Assembly (NCBI RefSeq): GCF_900112195.1 | Contig: NZ_FOKR01000006.1 | Coordinates: 1 to 64,000 of the forward strand | DNA: 64,000 nucleotides | Direction of reading: 5' to 3' | Source of the DNA: Butyrivibrio sp. YAB3001 | GTDB lineage: Bacteria > Bacillota > Clostridia > Lachnospirales > Lachnospiraceae | Shown here: positions 17,696 to 27,046 of the stretch, one piece after another | Position numbering within the stretch: position 1 is the first letter of the stretch | Layout: each line of letters starts with the position of its first letter | Notes under the pieces: model-generated | Seen by the model: only the letters and a program-made list of their open reading frames with translations | Databases searched by the model: none | Told to the model about the DNA's origin: nothing | Program-made: the position numbers and the translations under genes

Positions 17696-18841
17696 ATGAA
17701 AATGCGTTATTGTAAACGTTGCCTTCAGCCCGATACCAGACCGGGAATTGTTTTTGACGATGAACAGATCTGCTTTGCCTGCAGATATCAGGAATCTAAG
17801 GCACACATCAATTGGGAAGAACGTCATGCTGAGCTTGTTGCTTATGCTGAAGAAGCAAAGGCCGAAGCTAAAAAGCGTGGAAACACTTACGACTGTATTA
17901 TCGGTGTTTCAGGTGGTAAGGACTCAACATTCCAGGCTATTTATGCAAAGGAAAAGCTTGGTCTTAATCCACTTTTGATCAACTGCATGCCTGATGAGAT
18001 TACTGAAATTGGCCGCAAGAATATTGAAAATCTCAATAATCTTGGTTTTGACATCATATCAATCAGACCAAATCCTATCGTTGCTAAAAAGCTTGCAAGA
18101 AAATCATTCTTTGACAGATGTAATATCATTGCAGCTTCTGAGTATTGTTTATGGGCTTCTGCCTATATCATGGCTGTTAAATTCAATATTCCTTTCATCA
18201 TTCAGGGAGAAAATGCTGCTCTTACTCTGGGAGCTGCCAAGAATCAGGAAACTACAGGAAATGCTTTCTCAGTTATGCAGCTTGAGACAATCAGAGGCGC
18301 TAGTGTAAACAGTTTCGTTGATCTTTCAAACAACATTACCGAAAAAGATCTTTTCCTATATAAGATACCTACCGTTGAAGAAATGGAAGCTAAGGGAATA
18401 AGAGCTATTTTCCTTCAGTACTATGTTCCTGAATGGTCACAGGTTACAAACGCTGACTTTGCCGTTGCCCGCGGTCTTACCGGAAGAAGCGGAAATCTTC
18501 ATGACCTTGGAAGATACAGAAGATATACAGCCCTTGACTGCGATCTCCAGATTCCTAACCAGATGATCAAATACCTGAAGTTTGGTTTTGGTTATGCTAC
18601 AGATGAAATCTGCTATGACATCAGAGAAGGTCGTTTTAGCAGAGAAGATGGCAAGTGGTATGTAAACGAATACGATGGACAATGTGGCGAACAGTATATC
18701 CAGAAAGCTTGCGACTATCTCTCTATTACCAAGGAAGAATTCTGGGAAGTAGTTGATAAATTCGTTAACAGAGATCTTTTTGAAAAGAAAGATGGAAAGT
18801 GGGTTCCTAAATTTACTGTTGGAGAAGACTACGAATCATGA
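17696..18841 (+). CDS. N-acetyl sugar amidotransferase (PseA/WbpG-like)
   Basis: An ATP-dependent enzyme of the PP-loop family that converts an N-acetyl group on a sugar to an acetamidino group. The N-terminal zinc-type cysteines CKRCLQPDTRPG and CFACRYQ and the nucleotide loop GVSGGKDST at about residue 73 are diagnostic; length 381 is usual for PseA, WbpG and LpsO relatives. In Campylobacter PseA makes the acetamidino form of pseudaminic acid. Here it is divergent from the pse operon, with AAGGAG nine bases before the ATG. Some family members need HisH/HisF-like partners; none is present in the window. Confidence 0.85.
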   Translation: MKMRYCKRCLQPDTRPGIVFDDEQICFACRYQESKAHINWEERHAELVAYAEEAKAEAKKRGNTYDCIIGVSGGKDSTFQAIYAKEKLGLNPLLINCMPDEITEIGRKNIENLNNLGFDIISIRPNPIVAKKLARKSFFDRCNIIAASEYCLWASAYIMAVKFNIPFIIQGENAALTLGAAKNQETTGNAFSVMQLETIRGASVNSFVDLSNNITEKDLFLYKIPTVEEMEAKGIRAIFLQYYVPEWSQVTNADFAVARGLTGRSGNLHDLGRYRRYTALDCDLQIPNQMIKYLKFGFGYATDEICYDIREGRFSREDGKWYVNEYDGQCGEQYIQKACDYLSITKEEFWEVVDKFVNRDLFEKKDGKWVPKFTVGEDYES

Positions 18842-20613
18842 AGAAATTCGAATTCAAAAAGAATTGGTATATCATTTTTACAGGAGCACTGCTAGCCTTA
18901 CAGACTGCAGTGTTCCTTATCTTTCGTGGAGAAAGTTATCCTCAGATCCATGATAATCTGGATCTTTTCATGGCTCACTACGAGATGCTAAAAAAAGGAA
19001 ACCTATGGTTTTCTCACAATGTGAATGCACCTATTCTTCATGGCATTTCAAGGGACCTCTTCGGTTCTGAGTTTAATCTGTATAACCTGTTTTATATCAT
19101 TCTCCCGGGCTTTTGGGCATATTTTGCAGGCTATGCATCAAAGATAGCAATTGGTATTATATCTTTCATTTTACTTTCAAAGGATATATATAAAGATAAA
19201 TATAAATCATATAAGCCTTTGATCATAGTTGTTTCTGTTGCTTACGGAATGATTCCTGTTTTCCCCACTTATGGAATTGCATTCACCTCTGTGCCACTTA
19301 TAATTCTCTTCTTGAGAAAACTATATTACGCAGGTTCGACCAAACAGAAACTCCTTTGCTATCTGGCAATATTTTTATATCCATTGTTATCTTATTTTTC
19401 ATATCATGGATTCTTTATCTTATGCTATATGGTGGTTGCTGTTATTATTCTATGGATTAAAGATAAACGCTTCCCACTTAGCATTTTTGTTTCAATAGTG
19501 GTGTTATCTTTAGGCTATGTTCTTTTTGAGTACAGGCTTTTTGGAGCAATGCTCTTTAACGATACTGTGACAATCAGAACAACAATGGATCATGGAGATT
19601 TAAGTCTTCCTGCAGCCCTTGCAACTGCATTCTCTGAGTTTGTTAATGCATCATTCCACTCTGAGGACTCACATACTTATGTAGTACTTGGGGTAGTTTT
19701 GGCTGCAATAGTATGTATCAACATCTCCTACATAAAAAATAAGGAATATGAAAAGATCCTCCATGAGCCGATCAACCTTTTAATGCTCTGGGTCATTTTC
19801 AATGTTCTCATCTTTGGATTATACCAGTATGAGCCATTCAGACATCTTTTTGAGCTCCTTGTGCCTCCGCTTACAGGTTTTGAATTTGCACGTACCGCTT
19901 ATTTCAATACATTTTTATGGTATGCTCTGCTACTTCTTGTATGTACAAGAATGTATGATTTTGCAAAAAAGGGGTCAGATACAATACACAGACTAATGCT
20001 TCCGTTAGCTAATATAATTGTGGTTTTAGCCGCTGTTGTAGTTATGTTTATGCCTCAGGTCTACAATGATTTTTATTATACCTGCTACAATCAGGCATAT
20101 AAGATACTCCGCCATAAAGATACAAGCACCGTCAACTACAATGAATTCTATTCCACTTCTCTGTTTGATAAAATAATAGATGATATCGATTACAACGGTG
20201 AATGGTCAGCTGCTTATGGCATGCATCCGGCTGTGTTAAATTACAACGGAATAGCAACTGTAGACGGATACCTTGGAATGTACGCACAGGATTATAAAGA
20301 AACCTGGACTAAAGTAATAGAACCTGCCTTAGAAGGTTCACCTTCACTTAAGTCCTACTTCCTTGGATGGGGAGCAAGAGTAAGTCTTTATTCCGGCTCA
20401 GATGAAAACACCTACGCCCCATTAAGAAATCTGGAATTAACAGACACAAGACTCATAGTAAATATGGATGAGTTGAAAAAATTAGACTGTAAATACATTT
20501 TTTCCAGGATAGAATTTTCAAATGCAACTGAGATTGGTCTTAAACTTATTGGCACATATACTGACGAGAGTAGTCCCTATACAATATTTGTTTATGATAC
20601 CGGATGTAATTAA
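18838..20613 (+). CDS. DUF6044-type multi-pass membrane protein (YkoS-like)
   Basis: A 591-residue membrane protein with about twelve spans and a soluble C-terminal third (residues 430-591). The first loop FRGESYPQIHDNLDLFMAHYEML, with paired acidic residues, is what I associate with DUF6044 (YkoS-like) proteins. The layout is GT-C-like, but no reaction is known to me. It overlaps the PseA-like gene by four bases (ATGA), so the two are translationally coupled. A functional link with the amidated nonulosonate is therefore plausible (inference). It ends before a bidirectional terminator. Confidence 0.65.
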   Translation: MKKFEFKKNWYIIFTGALLALQTAVFLIFRGESYPQIHDNLDLFMAHYEMLKKGNLWFSHNVNAPILHGISRDLFGSEFNLYNLFYIILPGFWAYFAGYASKIAIGIISFILLSKDIYKDKYKSYKPLIIVVSVAYGMIPVFPTYGIAFTSVPLIILFLRKLYYAGSTKQKLLCYLAIFLYPLLSYFSYHGFFILCYMVVAVIILWIKDKRFPLSIFVSIVVLSLGYVLFEYRLFGAMLFNDTVTIRTTMDHGDLSLPAALATAFSEFVNASFHSEDSHTYVVLGVVLAAIVCINISYIKNKEYEKILHEPINLLMLWVIFNVLIFGLYQYEPFRHLFELLVPPLTGFEFARTAYFNTFLWYALLLLVCTRMYDFAKKGSDTIHRLMLPLANIIVVLAAVVVMFMPQVYNDFYYTCYNQAYKILRHKDTSTVNYNEFYSTSLFDKIIDDIDYNGEWSAAYGMHPAVLNYNGIATVDGYLGMYAQDYKETWTKVIEPALEGSPSLKSYFLGWGARVSLYSGSDENTYAPLRNLELTDTRLIVNMDELKKLDCKYIFSRIEFSNATEIGLKLIGTYTDESSPYTIFVYDTGCN

Positions 20614-20700
20614 AAAATAAAAATTGCTCTTAATACCTTTGCGCACTAATCGAATACATAGTGGAACAATTTATGAAATAGGAATGTTCTGATCCATTAA

Positions 20701-20747
20701 AAAAAGAGATTTTTACTACTTTACATAAATAGTAAAAATCTCTTTTT
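20701..20747. terminator. Bidirectional rho-independent terminator
   Basis: An 18-bp perfect stem (20701-20718 with 20730-20747) and an 11-base loop lie between two convergent genes. The stem begins with an A-run and ends with a T-run, so it can stop transcription from both sides: the PseA/DUF6044 unit (plus) and the long EPS operon (minus). The rest of the 20614-20755 gap shows nothing else. Confidence 0.9.
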
Positions 20748-20755
20748 CATTTCTA

Positions 20756-22459
20756 TCATTTCTTTTCAATTAGAAAAGTCGTCCACATATCTTCTTCTGA
20801 TAATTGTTTCATTAAATAACTATCGCTACTATTATTTCCTTCTCCTAGCGCTGATAACAGATTATCTATCGCAGCTTCCTTCAGATCATCATCTGCCACA
20901 TAAAGAATTGCTTTATCTATATTAGCAAAGCTCTTTTCTCTGATTGGCTCAAGATTCTCCTCATCCATATAATAGACCTTAGAATAACAGATAAGCTCAT
21001 CAGTCAGTCTCCATACATTATGAGGCGTCGCCGGATTAAACATTACTATCACTACCTGATCTTCATTTTCAGATGCAAATTGTATTTTGTCCCTGTCCTC
21101 AGGATATAAGAATAAAACTCTATTATCTAAGCAAATCCCTTTCACCAGCAAGGTAGTCATAACGACAGCTATTAAATAACAACTGTATTTGTAGTATTTC
21201 TTTCTTTTTTCAGCTCTATTATCATCATAACGTAGTCTATCAGCTATCGCACTATCACTATTTCCGAATAATCTCTTCAAAACCGCGCCAAACGCATAAA
21301 ATGTAACAGCAATAACCAAACTGTATATCGGCATCTCATAGCGATTAGATGCGCTTCCCACAAGTAGCGCCGCTTTTGCTGTTAAAAGAAAATATCCAAC
21401 AGTAGCAAATCCTATGATCCATATCTCAATGTGATTCAAAAAGTCTCTTTTGATATCGCAAGATACTTTTTCTTCTGATAAGCATCGCCCATCACTATCC
21501 TTTTTGCGGGTTATTATTCCAAATATCATTCCTGCGATAATAATTAGAATGATTATCCAAAATGCTCCGGCAAAAACAAAATCATTAAGAAGTCCAAAAA
21601 AGAATGACAGTCTCATAACTGTATTTTCAATATTAAAAAGACTTCCCGCCGCTTCATTTCCCCTATATCCGCCTAAGAGATGATGCACGCTTGCTGGATA
21701 AGCAAGCACTGCCAAAATCAGACTGACCGCACATGCACAGCAATAAACAAGAGCTTTTTTTATTTCTTTTCTAAAGAATAATAGCCAAATTGCAAATGCA
21801 AAGCCTATGCACACAAAGAAAAACAAATAAAAATACTGCGTCAAAAATCCCATAAAGCATGTTATCATAACTGCGGGCAGGAACAGTTTATAAAAAGTAT
21901 TTTTCTCTTTTCCTGCTCTTTCCTCTAATATCATCCTGATATGCAGATATGCACACAACAAAATCCAAAACGTCAGCCAGGAATACATCCTTATCAAAAG
22001 ATTACATGAAATTGTCTGCGGATTTACTCCCCAAAATAATAACACGAGTAATCTTAAATAATAGTCCACTCCAAGGCTCTTAGTAATAAAATACAATACC
22101 CAGAATGACAATGCAAACGCGATAAGATTTGTTATTATCCCAGACCACTTTGTGAATATTCCCGGAGTCAATGAACATAACGTGTGAAAGATGAAATAAT
22201 AAAGAGGAGGATGTACGTCCCAAGACTGAACAAGCTTTACAAGTCCATAATTATATCCTTCCCCCGGCTTTACCGTAAATTCATCCAGAATTGTCTGACT
22301 CTCCTGCCATTCTCTATCCGGTTGGTACAGTCCAATACTTCTGTTAGAGGAGAAATATGTATAATACTCATCCTCATGAAAGCCTTCCTTTTGGAAACCA
22401 AAATATATATTCACACTTAACGAAATCAAAAATATGATTACAATTGTAATTTTTTTCAT
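20756..22459 (-). CDS. GT39/ArnT-like membrane glycosyltransferase
   Basis: A 567-residue membrane protein with about eleven to twelve spans. The first extracytoplasmic loop holds KEGFHEDEYYTYFSS, the acidic motif typical of GT39/ArnT/PMT-type enzymes that take sugar from a polyprenyl-phosphate donor. A soluble C-terminal domain follows (from about residue 440). It is the last gene of the EPS operon. It may glycosylate the polymer, a lipid or a protein outside the cell; substrate cannot be inferred. A good AGGTG lies upstream of its ATG. Confidence 0.7.
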   Translation of the reverse strand: MKKITIVIIFLISLSVNIYFGFQKEGFHEDEYYTYFSSNRSIGLYQPDREWQESQTILDEFTVKPGEGYNYGLVKLVQSWDVHPPLYYFIFHTLCSLTPGIFTKWSGIITNLIAFALSFWVLYFITKSLGVDYYLRLLVLLFWGVNPQTISCNLLIRMYSWLTFWILLCAYLHIRMILEERAGKEKNTFYKLFLPAVMITCFMGFLTQYFYLFFFVCIGFAFAIWLLFFRKEIKKALVYCCACAVSLILAVLAYPASVHHLLGGYRGNEAAGSLFNIENTVMRLSFFFGLLNDFVFAGAFWIIILIIIAGMIFGIITRKKDSDGRCLSEEKVSCDIKRDFLNHIEIWIIGFATVGYFLLTAKAALLVGSASNRYEMPIYSLVIAVTFYAFGAVLKRLFGNSDSAIADRLRYDDNRAEKRKKYYKYSCYLIAVVMTTLLVKGICLDNRVLFLYPEDRDKIQFASENEDQVVIVMFNPATPHNVWRLTDELICYSKVYYMDEENLEPIREKSFANIDKAILYVADDDLKEAAIDNLLSALGEGNNSSDSYLMKQLSEEDMWTTFLIEKK

Positions 22460-22478
22460 AGAACACCTGATTTAAGTA

Positions 22479-23477
22479 TCACAGCCCTCTGATCTTAGCA
22501 TGTAAGGCACGCACTGACCTGGGAGCAATTGCCAATATCAAAAGATATGCTTTCTGCTTTTTAGTAAGATAGCTGTTTTTTATAATACCAATAATATTTT
22601 TTCTGTTATAGCTTACAACACTTCGATAAAAATCATTATCCCTTGTCATCTTTGAAACAGGAATATGCAACAGATAATCAAGACGCTGTACAAATCCAAA
22701 CCTTTTCGCAATATCCTCAAGCTCCGGAAAGCTCTTCTTCACAAGTTCCAGCGCCACATCAGAGTTTCTTACAATATCCGTAAATACACTTGGAAAATAA
22801 TCTTTATCTTCTTTTTTGCGTCTGGAATTACTTCCTGTCCGATAAAAAACATGGTAGTACTGCTGCGGCAGAATCACCAACTTATTTACTCTCTCAAGCA
22901 TATGAATCATTAGATAAAAATCTTCGTTAAGCTCTCCTTCAGGAAAAAGCATATCATCAGTAAAAAGACTTCTTTTTACAAGTTTTGTGCAAAAAGAAGC
23001 ATCACCTGTATGCATAAGAAGTTTTCTCAAATGATCTTTGGGCTTAATTGTAACTGGCTCTATGGGTGGTATCACCACATCAGGAAGTTTATTACCATCT
23101 TCGTCTATTTCATCCCTCGAAATCTGCACCATATCAGCTTCGTTTGAAACTGCAGCACTCATTAGCACGCTATACATTCTGGGATCCACATAATCGTCGC
23201 TGTCTACAAATCCAATGTAATCACCTGTAGCATGCAGTAATCCTAAATTTCTCGCACTACTTGAACCACCATTATCCTTGTGATATGCATGCACATTTGA
23301 ATATTTATTTGAAAGTTCATCAATAATCTGACCGGTCTTATCTGTAGAACCATCGTCAACAACAATGATTTCCAATAAATCGGCAGGATAATCCTGTTTA
23401 ACAACTGATTCAACACACTTAGTTATAAGTGATTCTATGTTGTAAGCAGGAATAATAACTGTTATCTTATCTTTCAT
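22479..23477 (-). CDS. Glycosyltransferase family 2
   Basis: A GT-A glycosyltransferase of about 332 residues. It opens ITVIIPAYNIESLITKCVESV, then VVDDGSTDKTG and the metal-binding GFVDSDDYVDP. The C-terminus is basic and predicted to lie on the membrane. The start is uncertain: GTG at 23489, ATG at 23483 and ATG at 23477 are all in frame. I choose 23477 because GGA lies about seven bases upstream and the conserved core begins directly after it. It lies in the distal part of the EPS operon. Confidence 0.83.
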   Translation of the reverse strand: MKDKITVIIPAYNIESLITKCVESVVKQDYPADLLEIIVVDDGSTDKTGQIIDELSNKYSNVHAYHKDNGGSSSARNLGLLHATGDYIGFVDSDDYVDPRMYSVLMSAAVSNEADMVQISRDEIDEDGNKLPDVVIPPIEPVTIKPKDHLRKLLMHTGDASFCTKLVKRSLFTDDMLFPEGELNEDFYLMIHMLERVNKLVILPQQYYHVFYRTGSNSRRKKEDKDYFPSVFTDIVRNSDVALELVKKSFPELEDIAKRFGFVQRLDYLLHIPVSKMTRDNDFYRSVVSYNRKNIIGIIKNSYLTKKQKAYLLILAIAPRSVRALHAKIRGL

Positions 23478-23522
23478 CTTCATTTCCACTTAAAGTATAT
23501 ATTTACCCTATGCTAATGCGTT

Positions 23523-24782
23523 TCATTCCAAAACATTTCGTTCTCTTAAAGTTCGCCTAATTCCTGCCGGCTTTAAATTCTCTGCTTCACTCATCGGACC
23601 GTCCTCATAAAATGAGGGTTTTCTTCCCTCAAGAAATTCACTAGAAAATTCAACAAGCCTTTTCGCAGCATTTTCAGCATTCCATTTTACATCAATCGTT
23701 ATTTTTGCATTCTCAGAAAACTTCTTAATCTGCTCCTGGTTTTCAAAAAGACTTTGCACCTTCTCAATAAAATCCTGAAGACTGCCGTTTTCATATATGA
23801 GACCATTTTCACCGGCTTTTATAAGAAATGGTACAGCTCCGGCCTCTTTAGATGCAACCACTGCACATTTACACTGCATAGCTTCATTGACCACAGCCCC
23901 CCAGCCCTCAAGATAATTACTGGTAAACATAAAAATATCAGCCGCTTTCATATACCCAATTACATTTCCCGGCTTCAAACCACCATTAAAAGTAACACTG
24001 TCCCCTAGCTTGTATTGATTTGACAATTCTTCCAGATACTTTCTTTTATATCCGTCACCTATCATATCAAGATGAAAGGAATATCCTTTTTCTTTGAGAA
24101 CTTTTGCAGCCTCTATGGCAAATTCCGGGTGCTTTAGATCAATCAGTCTTCCAGCCCAGCAAAGTCTTATTATTTTTTCTTTTGAGCTATTTTTATTCAG
24201 CTCTTTTTGGGAATTTATATGAGCATTATCTTCAGCCAATTCCTGCCTATTGCAACTATCCTCTCCAGTCTGAGTACTATCTACATTTGGAAAATATCCC
24301 CACTTTAGTTTCTTCCCCGGGTAGCTGTGGATCAAAGAGAAATCAGATGCCACATATGCGCCGGCACATAACAGATATACCGGATAATTGCGGTATCTTA
24401 TGTGCTCATAATACTTATTCAAAAGCCCTTTAGGACTGATAAATTTCCACTGCCCTTCTCTGTAAATTCGCTCACTGACACGAAAAGATAATTTCCCGGA
24501 AAGTAATCTCTTTTCCTCTAAATTTTTTATCGCCCCGTCAGTCCAGCCAAATATAGTCACATCGCTGTTTAAGATGAGTTCTTCGCATTTTTCCTTTTCT
24601 TCGTACAACAGCGAAACAAACGGATACTTCGAAACATCCACGCCCCAGCCCATATCAATCCTCTTTTGCTCCATCGGACTTGTCTGAATAAAATGAAACT
24701 CAACGTTATCCATCTTATTCATTGCATCGCAAAAAGGAAGCTGATGATGATTTATGTAATTAGAGGCAAAAGATATAACCAT
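23523..24782 (-). CDS. Glycosyltransferase family 4 (GT-B)
   Basis: A GT-B-fold glycosyltransferase of 419 residues. The donor-binding C-terminal domain is clear: IIRLCWAGRLIDLKHPE, then FNGGLKPGNVIGYMKAADIFMFTSNYLEGWGAVVNEAM, which contains the EX7E-type motif of family 4, and CAVVASKEAGA. The enzyme would act on the cytoplasmic face, adding a sugar to the lipid-linked repeat. There are 25 bases between it and the preceding GT4 gene. Donor and acceptor are unknown. Confidence 0.85.
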   Translation of the reverse strand: MVISFASNYINHHQLPFCDAMNKMDNVEFHFIQTSPMEQKRIDMGWGVDVSKYPFVSLLYEEKEKCEELILNSDVTIFGWTDGAIKNLEEKRLLSGKLSFRVSERIYREGQWKFISPKGLLNKYYEHIRYRNYPVYLLCAGAYVASDFSLIHSYPGKKLKWGYFPNVDSTQTGEDSCNRQELAEDNAHINSQKELNKNSSKEKIIRLCWAGRLIDLKHPEFAIEAAKVLKEKGYSFHLDMIGDGYKRKYLEELSNQYKLGDSVTFNGGLKPGNVIGYMKAADIFMFTSNYLEGWGAVVNEAMQCKCAVVASKEAGAVPFLIKAGENGLIYENGSLQDFIEKVQSLFENQEQIKKFSENAKITIDVKWNAENAAKRLVEFSSEFLEGRKPSFYEDGPMSEAENLKPAGIRRTLRERNVLE

Positions 24783-24807
24783 CTAAAGAATTAACTCCGT
24801 TTTCCAT

Positions 24808-26103
24808 TTATTTTTCTGCAGTTCTTATCTCTATATCCCGATATATTTCCAAAAGACGCTTATAATTTATCTCGGGATCATGAGTAACAAGCGCTCTTTT
24901 TCTCGCATTATCTCCGTATACAGCAGCAATTACTGGCTCATCCCATATCTGAAGGATTGCTTCCGCAAGACCCTTTACATCACCCTTTTCGAAGAATTGG
25001 CATTCTTTATTTCCCTGGATAAGGCTTGGAATTCCACCAACTCTTGCAGCTACAACAGGCATTCCAAGCAGCATAGCCTCAGCAAGAGAATTCGGCGAAT
25101 TTTCCACAACAGAAGGGCATACAAATACTGAGCTTTTCAAAAACTGTTCTTTCATCCCTTCTTCGTTTAACATTCCTACCATAGTCACTTTCTTTTTCAG
25201 CTTATTGGAAGAAATGAGATATTTAATATATTTCCCGTAAGCACTTGCTCTTAAAAAGTAAGGATATTTACTTTTTCCACGTCCTATGATATTGTTCCCC
25301 GCAACATATAAATGCGCATCAGGATACTTTGAAAGAATTTCCGGCATTGCTTTAAGCATAAAATGAAATCCCTTCAATGGATAATCACCCTGTGGAATAA
25401 AAATACTATGAGGAATAGCGCCCTTTTCTTCCCATTTTCCCTCATAAAAAGACGAGCGCATCGTCTCATTCATCTTGTAATACCTGGCATCCGGATTTAT
25501 CCTTGCAGTCTCTTCCTTATCAAATGCAGTCCTTCCGGTTATATTGCCCACAAGCCTGATAGACTCAGTCTCTCTCCTTGCTCTAACAAAATATTTCTCT
25601 CTTTGTTGAAGAATTGAATCACTCTTTAATCTGTCTCTAAAAGTTGAGTTCTTCTGCACTTCCTCCGGGATATCTGCCATGTATTCCTCTGCTATTTTCC
25701 CGCATATTCCCTGGATTCCCAAAAGAACTCTCTCCGGTTTTCCAAATACTTTTAGCATAGCAAGCGTATGTGGAAACTCCGTTCCGAATATATGAAGCAC
25801 ATCCGGCTTAAAATCATCTACTATCTCTTTAAGTCTCAGTTCGATACTATCATCATATTTCTCCGGATGTTCAAGATCCTCTATAAAGCCATAATATGTG
25901 ACATCATCAATTACTTCCTTTGAAGACGCAATTGCTCCTGTGGCAGGAAAACATACACCAAGTTCAATCTCCCTGTCGCTTTTCTTATCCCTGGTAATCT
26001 TGTCAAAACATCCTGACAGCCACCCTTCACGTGGTGAATATTCAATACCATGGACCTTGGCATAAGCAGGAAGCATTATATTGCAAAGCCATAATACTTT
26101 CAA
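24808..26103 (-). CDS. Glycosyltransferase family 4 (GT-B), TTG start
   Basis: A GT-B glycosyltransferase of about 431 residues. The C-terminal domain shows SIFIPQGDYPLKGFHFMLKAMPEIL, then VTMVGML, and VFVCPSVVENSPNSLAEAMLLGMPVVAARVGG, the family's EX7E region. I start it at the TTG at 26103: AGGAG lies seven bases upstream, in the last codons of the preceding gene, and the conserved sequence (KVLWLCNIMLP) begins right there. The longer frame from 26139 would overlap the preceding gene by 35 bases and has no ribosome binding site. Confidence 0.8.
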   Translation of the reverse strand: MKVLWLCNIMLPAYAKVHGIEYSPREGWLSGCFDKITRDKKSDREIELGVCFPATGAIASSKEVIDDVTYYGFIEDLEHPEKYDDSIELRLKEIVDDFKPDVLHIFGTEFPHTLAMLKVFGKPERVLLGIQGICGKIAEEYMADIPEEVQKNSTFRDRLKSDSILQQREKYFVRARRETESIRLVGNITGRTAFDKEETARINPDARYYKMNETMRSSFYEGKWEEKGAIPHSIFIPQGDYPLKGFHFMLKAMPEILSKYPDAHLYVAGNNIIGRGKSKYPYFLRASAYGKYIKYLISSNKLKKKVTMVGMLNEEGMKEQFLKSSVFVCPSVVENSPNSLAEAMLLGMPVVAARVGGIPSLIQGNKECQFFEKGDVKGLAEAILQIWDEPVIAAVYGDNARKRALVTHDPEINYKRLLEIYRDIEIRTAEK

Positions 26104-26104
26104 A

Positions 26105-27046
26105 TCATTTCTCCTTTTTGCTGCCACCCTTGATTTCATAAATGCATGTTTTTATACCGTTATAGACACCTGCAGTCACCTTGTTTGAAGCCAAAAATGT
26201 GCGAAGTCCCGATAATGTTATAATACGCAAAAAATCATATTTTCTTATCTTGCCGGCCGGCAGATACATCTTGATTATTTCTTTTCGTTCTTTTTCAGAT
26301 ATATCTTTATTCTGATCAGAGAAACCGCCGCCCTCATATTTTGAAATAACAATTGGTATGTAACAAGTTTCTGCTTTTTCCACATAAAAGCATCTCAAAA
26401 ACTGTTCATAGTCCGCTCTGACCTTATATTTGAGATTAAACGGATTCTTATAAATAAGCCTTTCATCATAAAAACACGCCTGATGAGATGGAACATTTCT
26501 ATAACATGCAAAATCATTTATCTCCGGGTTTGATGCCACCCTCTGCTTAGTAATGCTGTCGTATATGTCTCCATAATAAATGGTAGGAAGTGTTGTTCCA
26601 TGATTTTCATTTCTTGAAGTAATCTTCCTGTGAAGATTCATAAGAACATCTTTGTCATAAAAATAGTCACCGCAGTTTAAGAAAAAAACATAAGACGGCT
26701 CCTCGCCTGCCTTCAATAATTTAACATCATTATCGCTGCTTTTATCTTTTCCTGCTCTTGAATCAAATATCTTACCGCCAAGATAAGATGTTGCGATATT
26801 CATTGCGTGGTAAATTCCATTATCGCAACTTTCAAGAAGGGTTATTGTCTTCTCTTCCCCTGACTGCGCAATGGCTAAATCATATTCTTTCTTCAGCCTT
26901 TCCATTGTCCCATCAGTTGACATGCCATCTTTTATCAGAATCCTATAGTCCTTAAACGACTGCCCAAGCACACTTTCCAAAGTTAAGAACAGCTTTTCTC
27001 CAGGATTATAGGACACTATTATTACAGTAAAAAAAGTTTTCTTCAT
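26105..27046 (-). CDS. Glycosyltransferase family 2 (WcaA-like)
   Basis: A GT-A glycosyltransferase of 313 residues starting TVIIVSYNPGEKLFLTLESVLGQS. It has DGMSTDGT, the motif DNGIYHAMN seen in colanic-acid-type WcaA/GumD-associated transferases, and the metal site FLNCGDYFY in place of the usual DxD. It overlaps the upstream polymerase gene by four bases. It presumably builds the EPS repeat unit on the inner face of the membrane. Confidence 0.83.
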   Translation of the reverse strand: MKKTFFTVIIVSYNPGEKLFLTLESVLGQSFKDYRILIKDGMSTDGTMERLKKEYDLAIAQSGEEKTITLLESCDNGIYHAMNIATSYLGGKIFDSRAGKDKSSDNDVKLLKAGEEPSYVFFLNCGDYFYDKDVLMNLHRKITSRNENHGTTLPTIYYGDIYDSITKQRVASNPEINDFACYRNVPSHQACFYDERLIYKNPFNLKYKVRADYEQFLRCFYVEKAETCYIPIVISKYEGGGFSDQNKDISEKERKEIIKMYLPAGKIRKYDFLRIITLSGLRTFLASNKVTAGVYNGIKTCIYEIKGGSKKEK

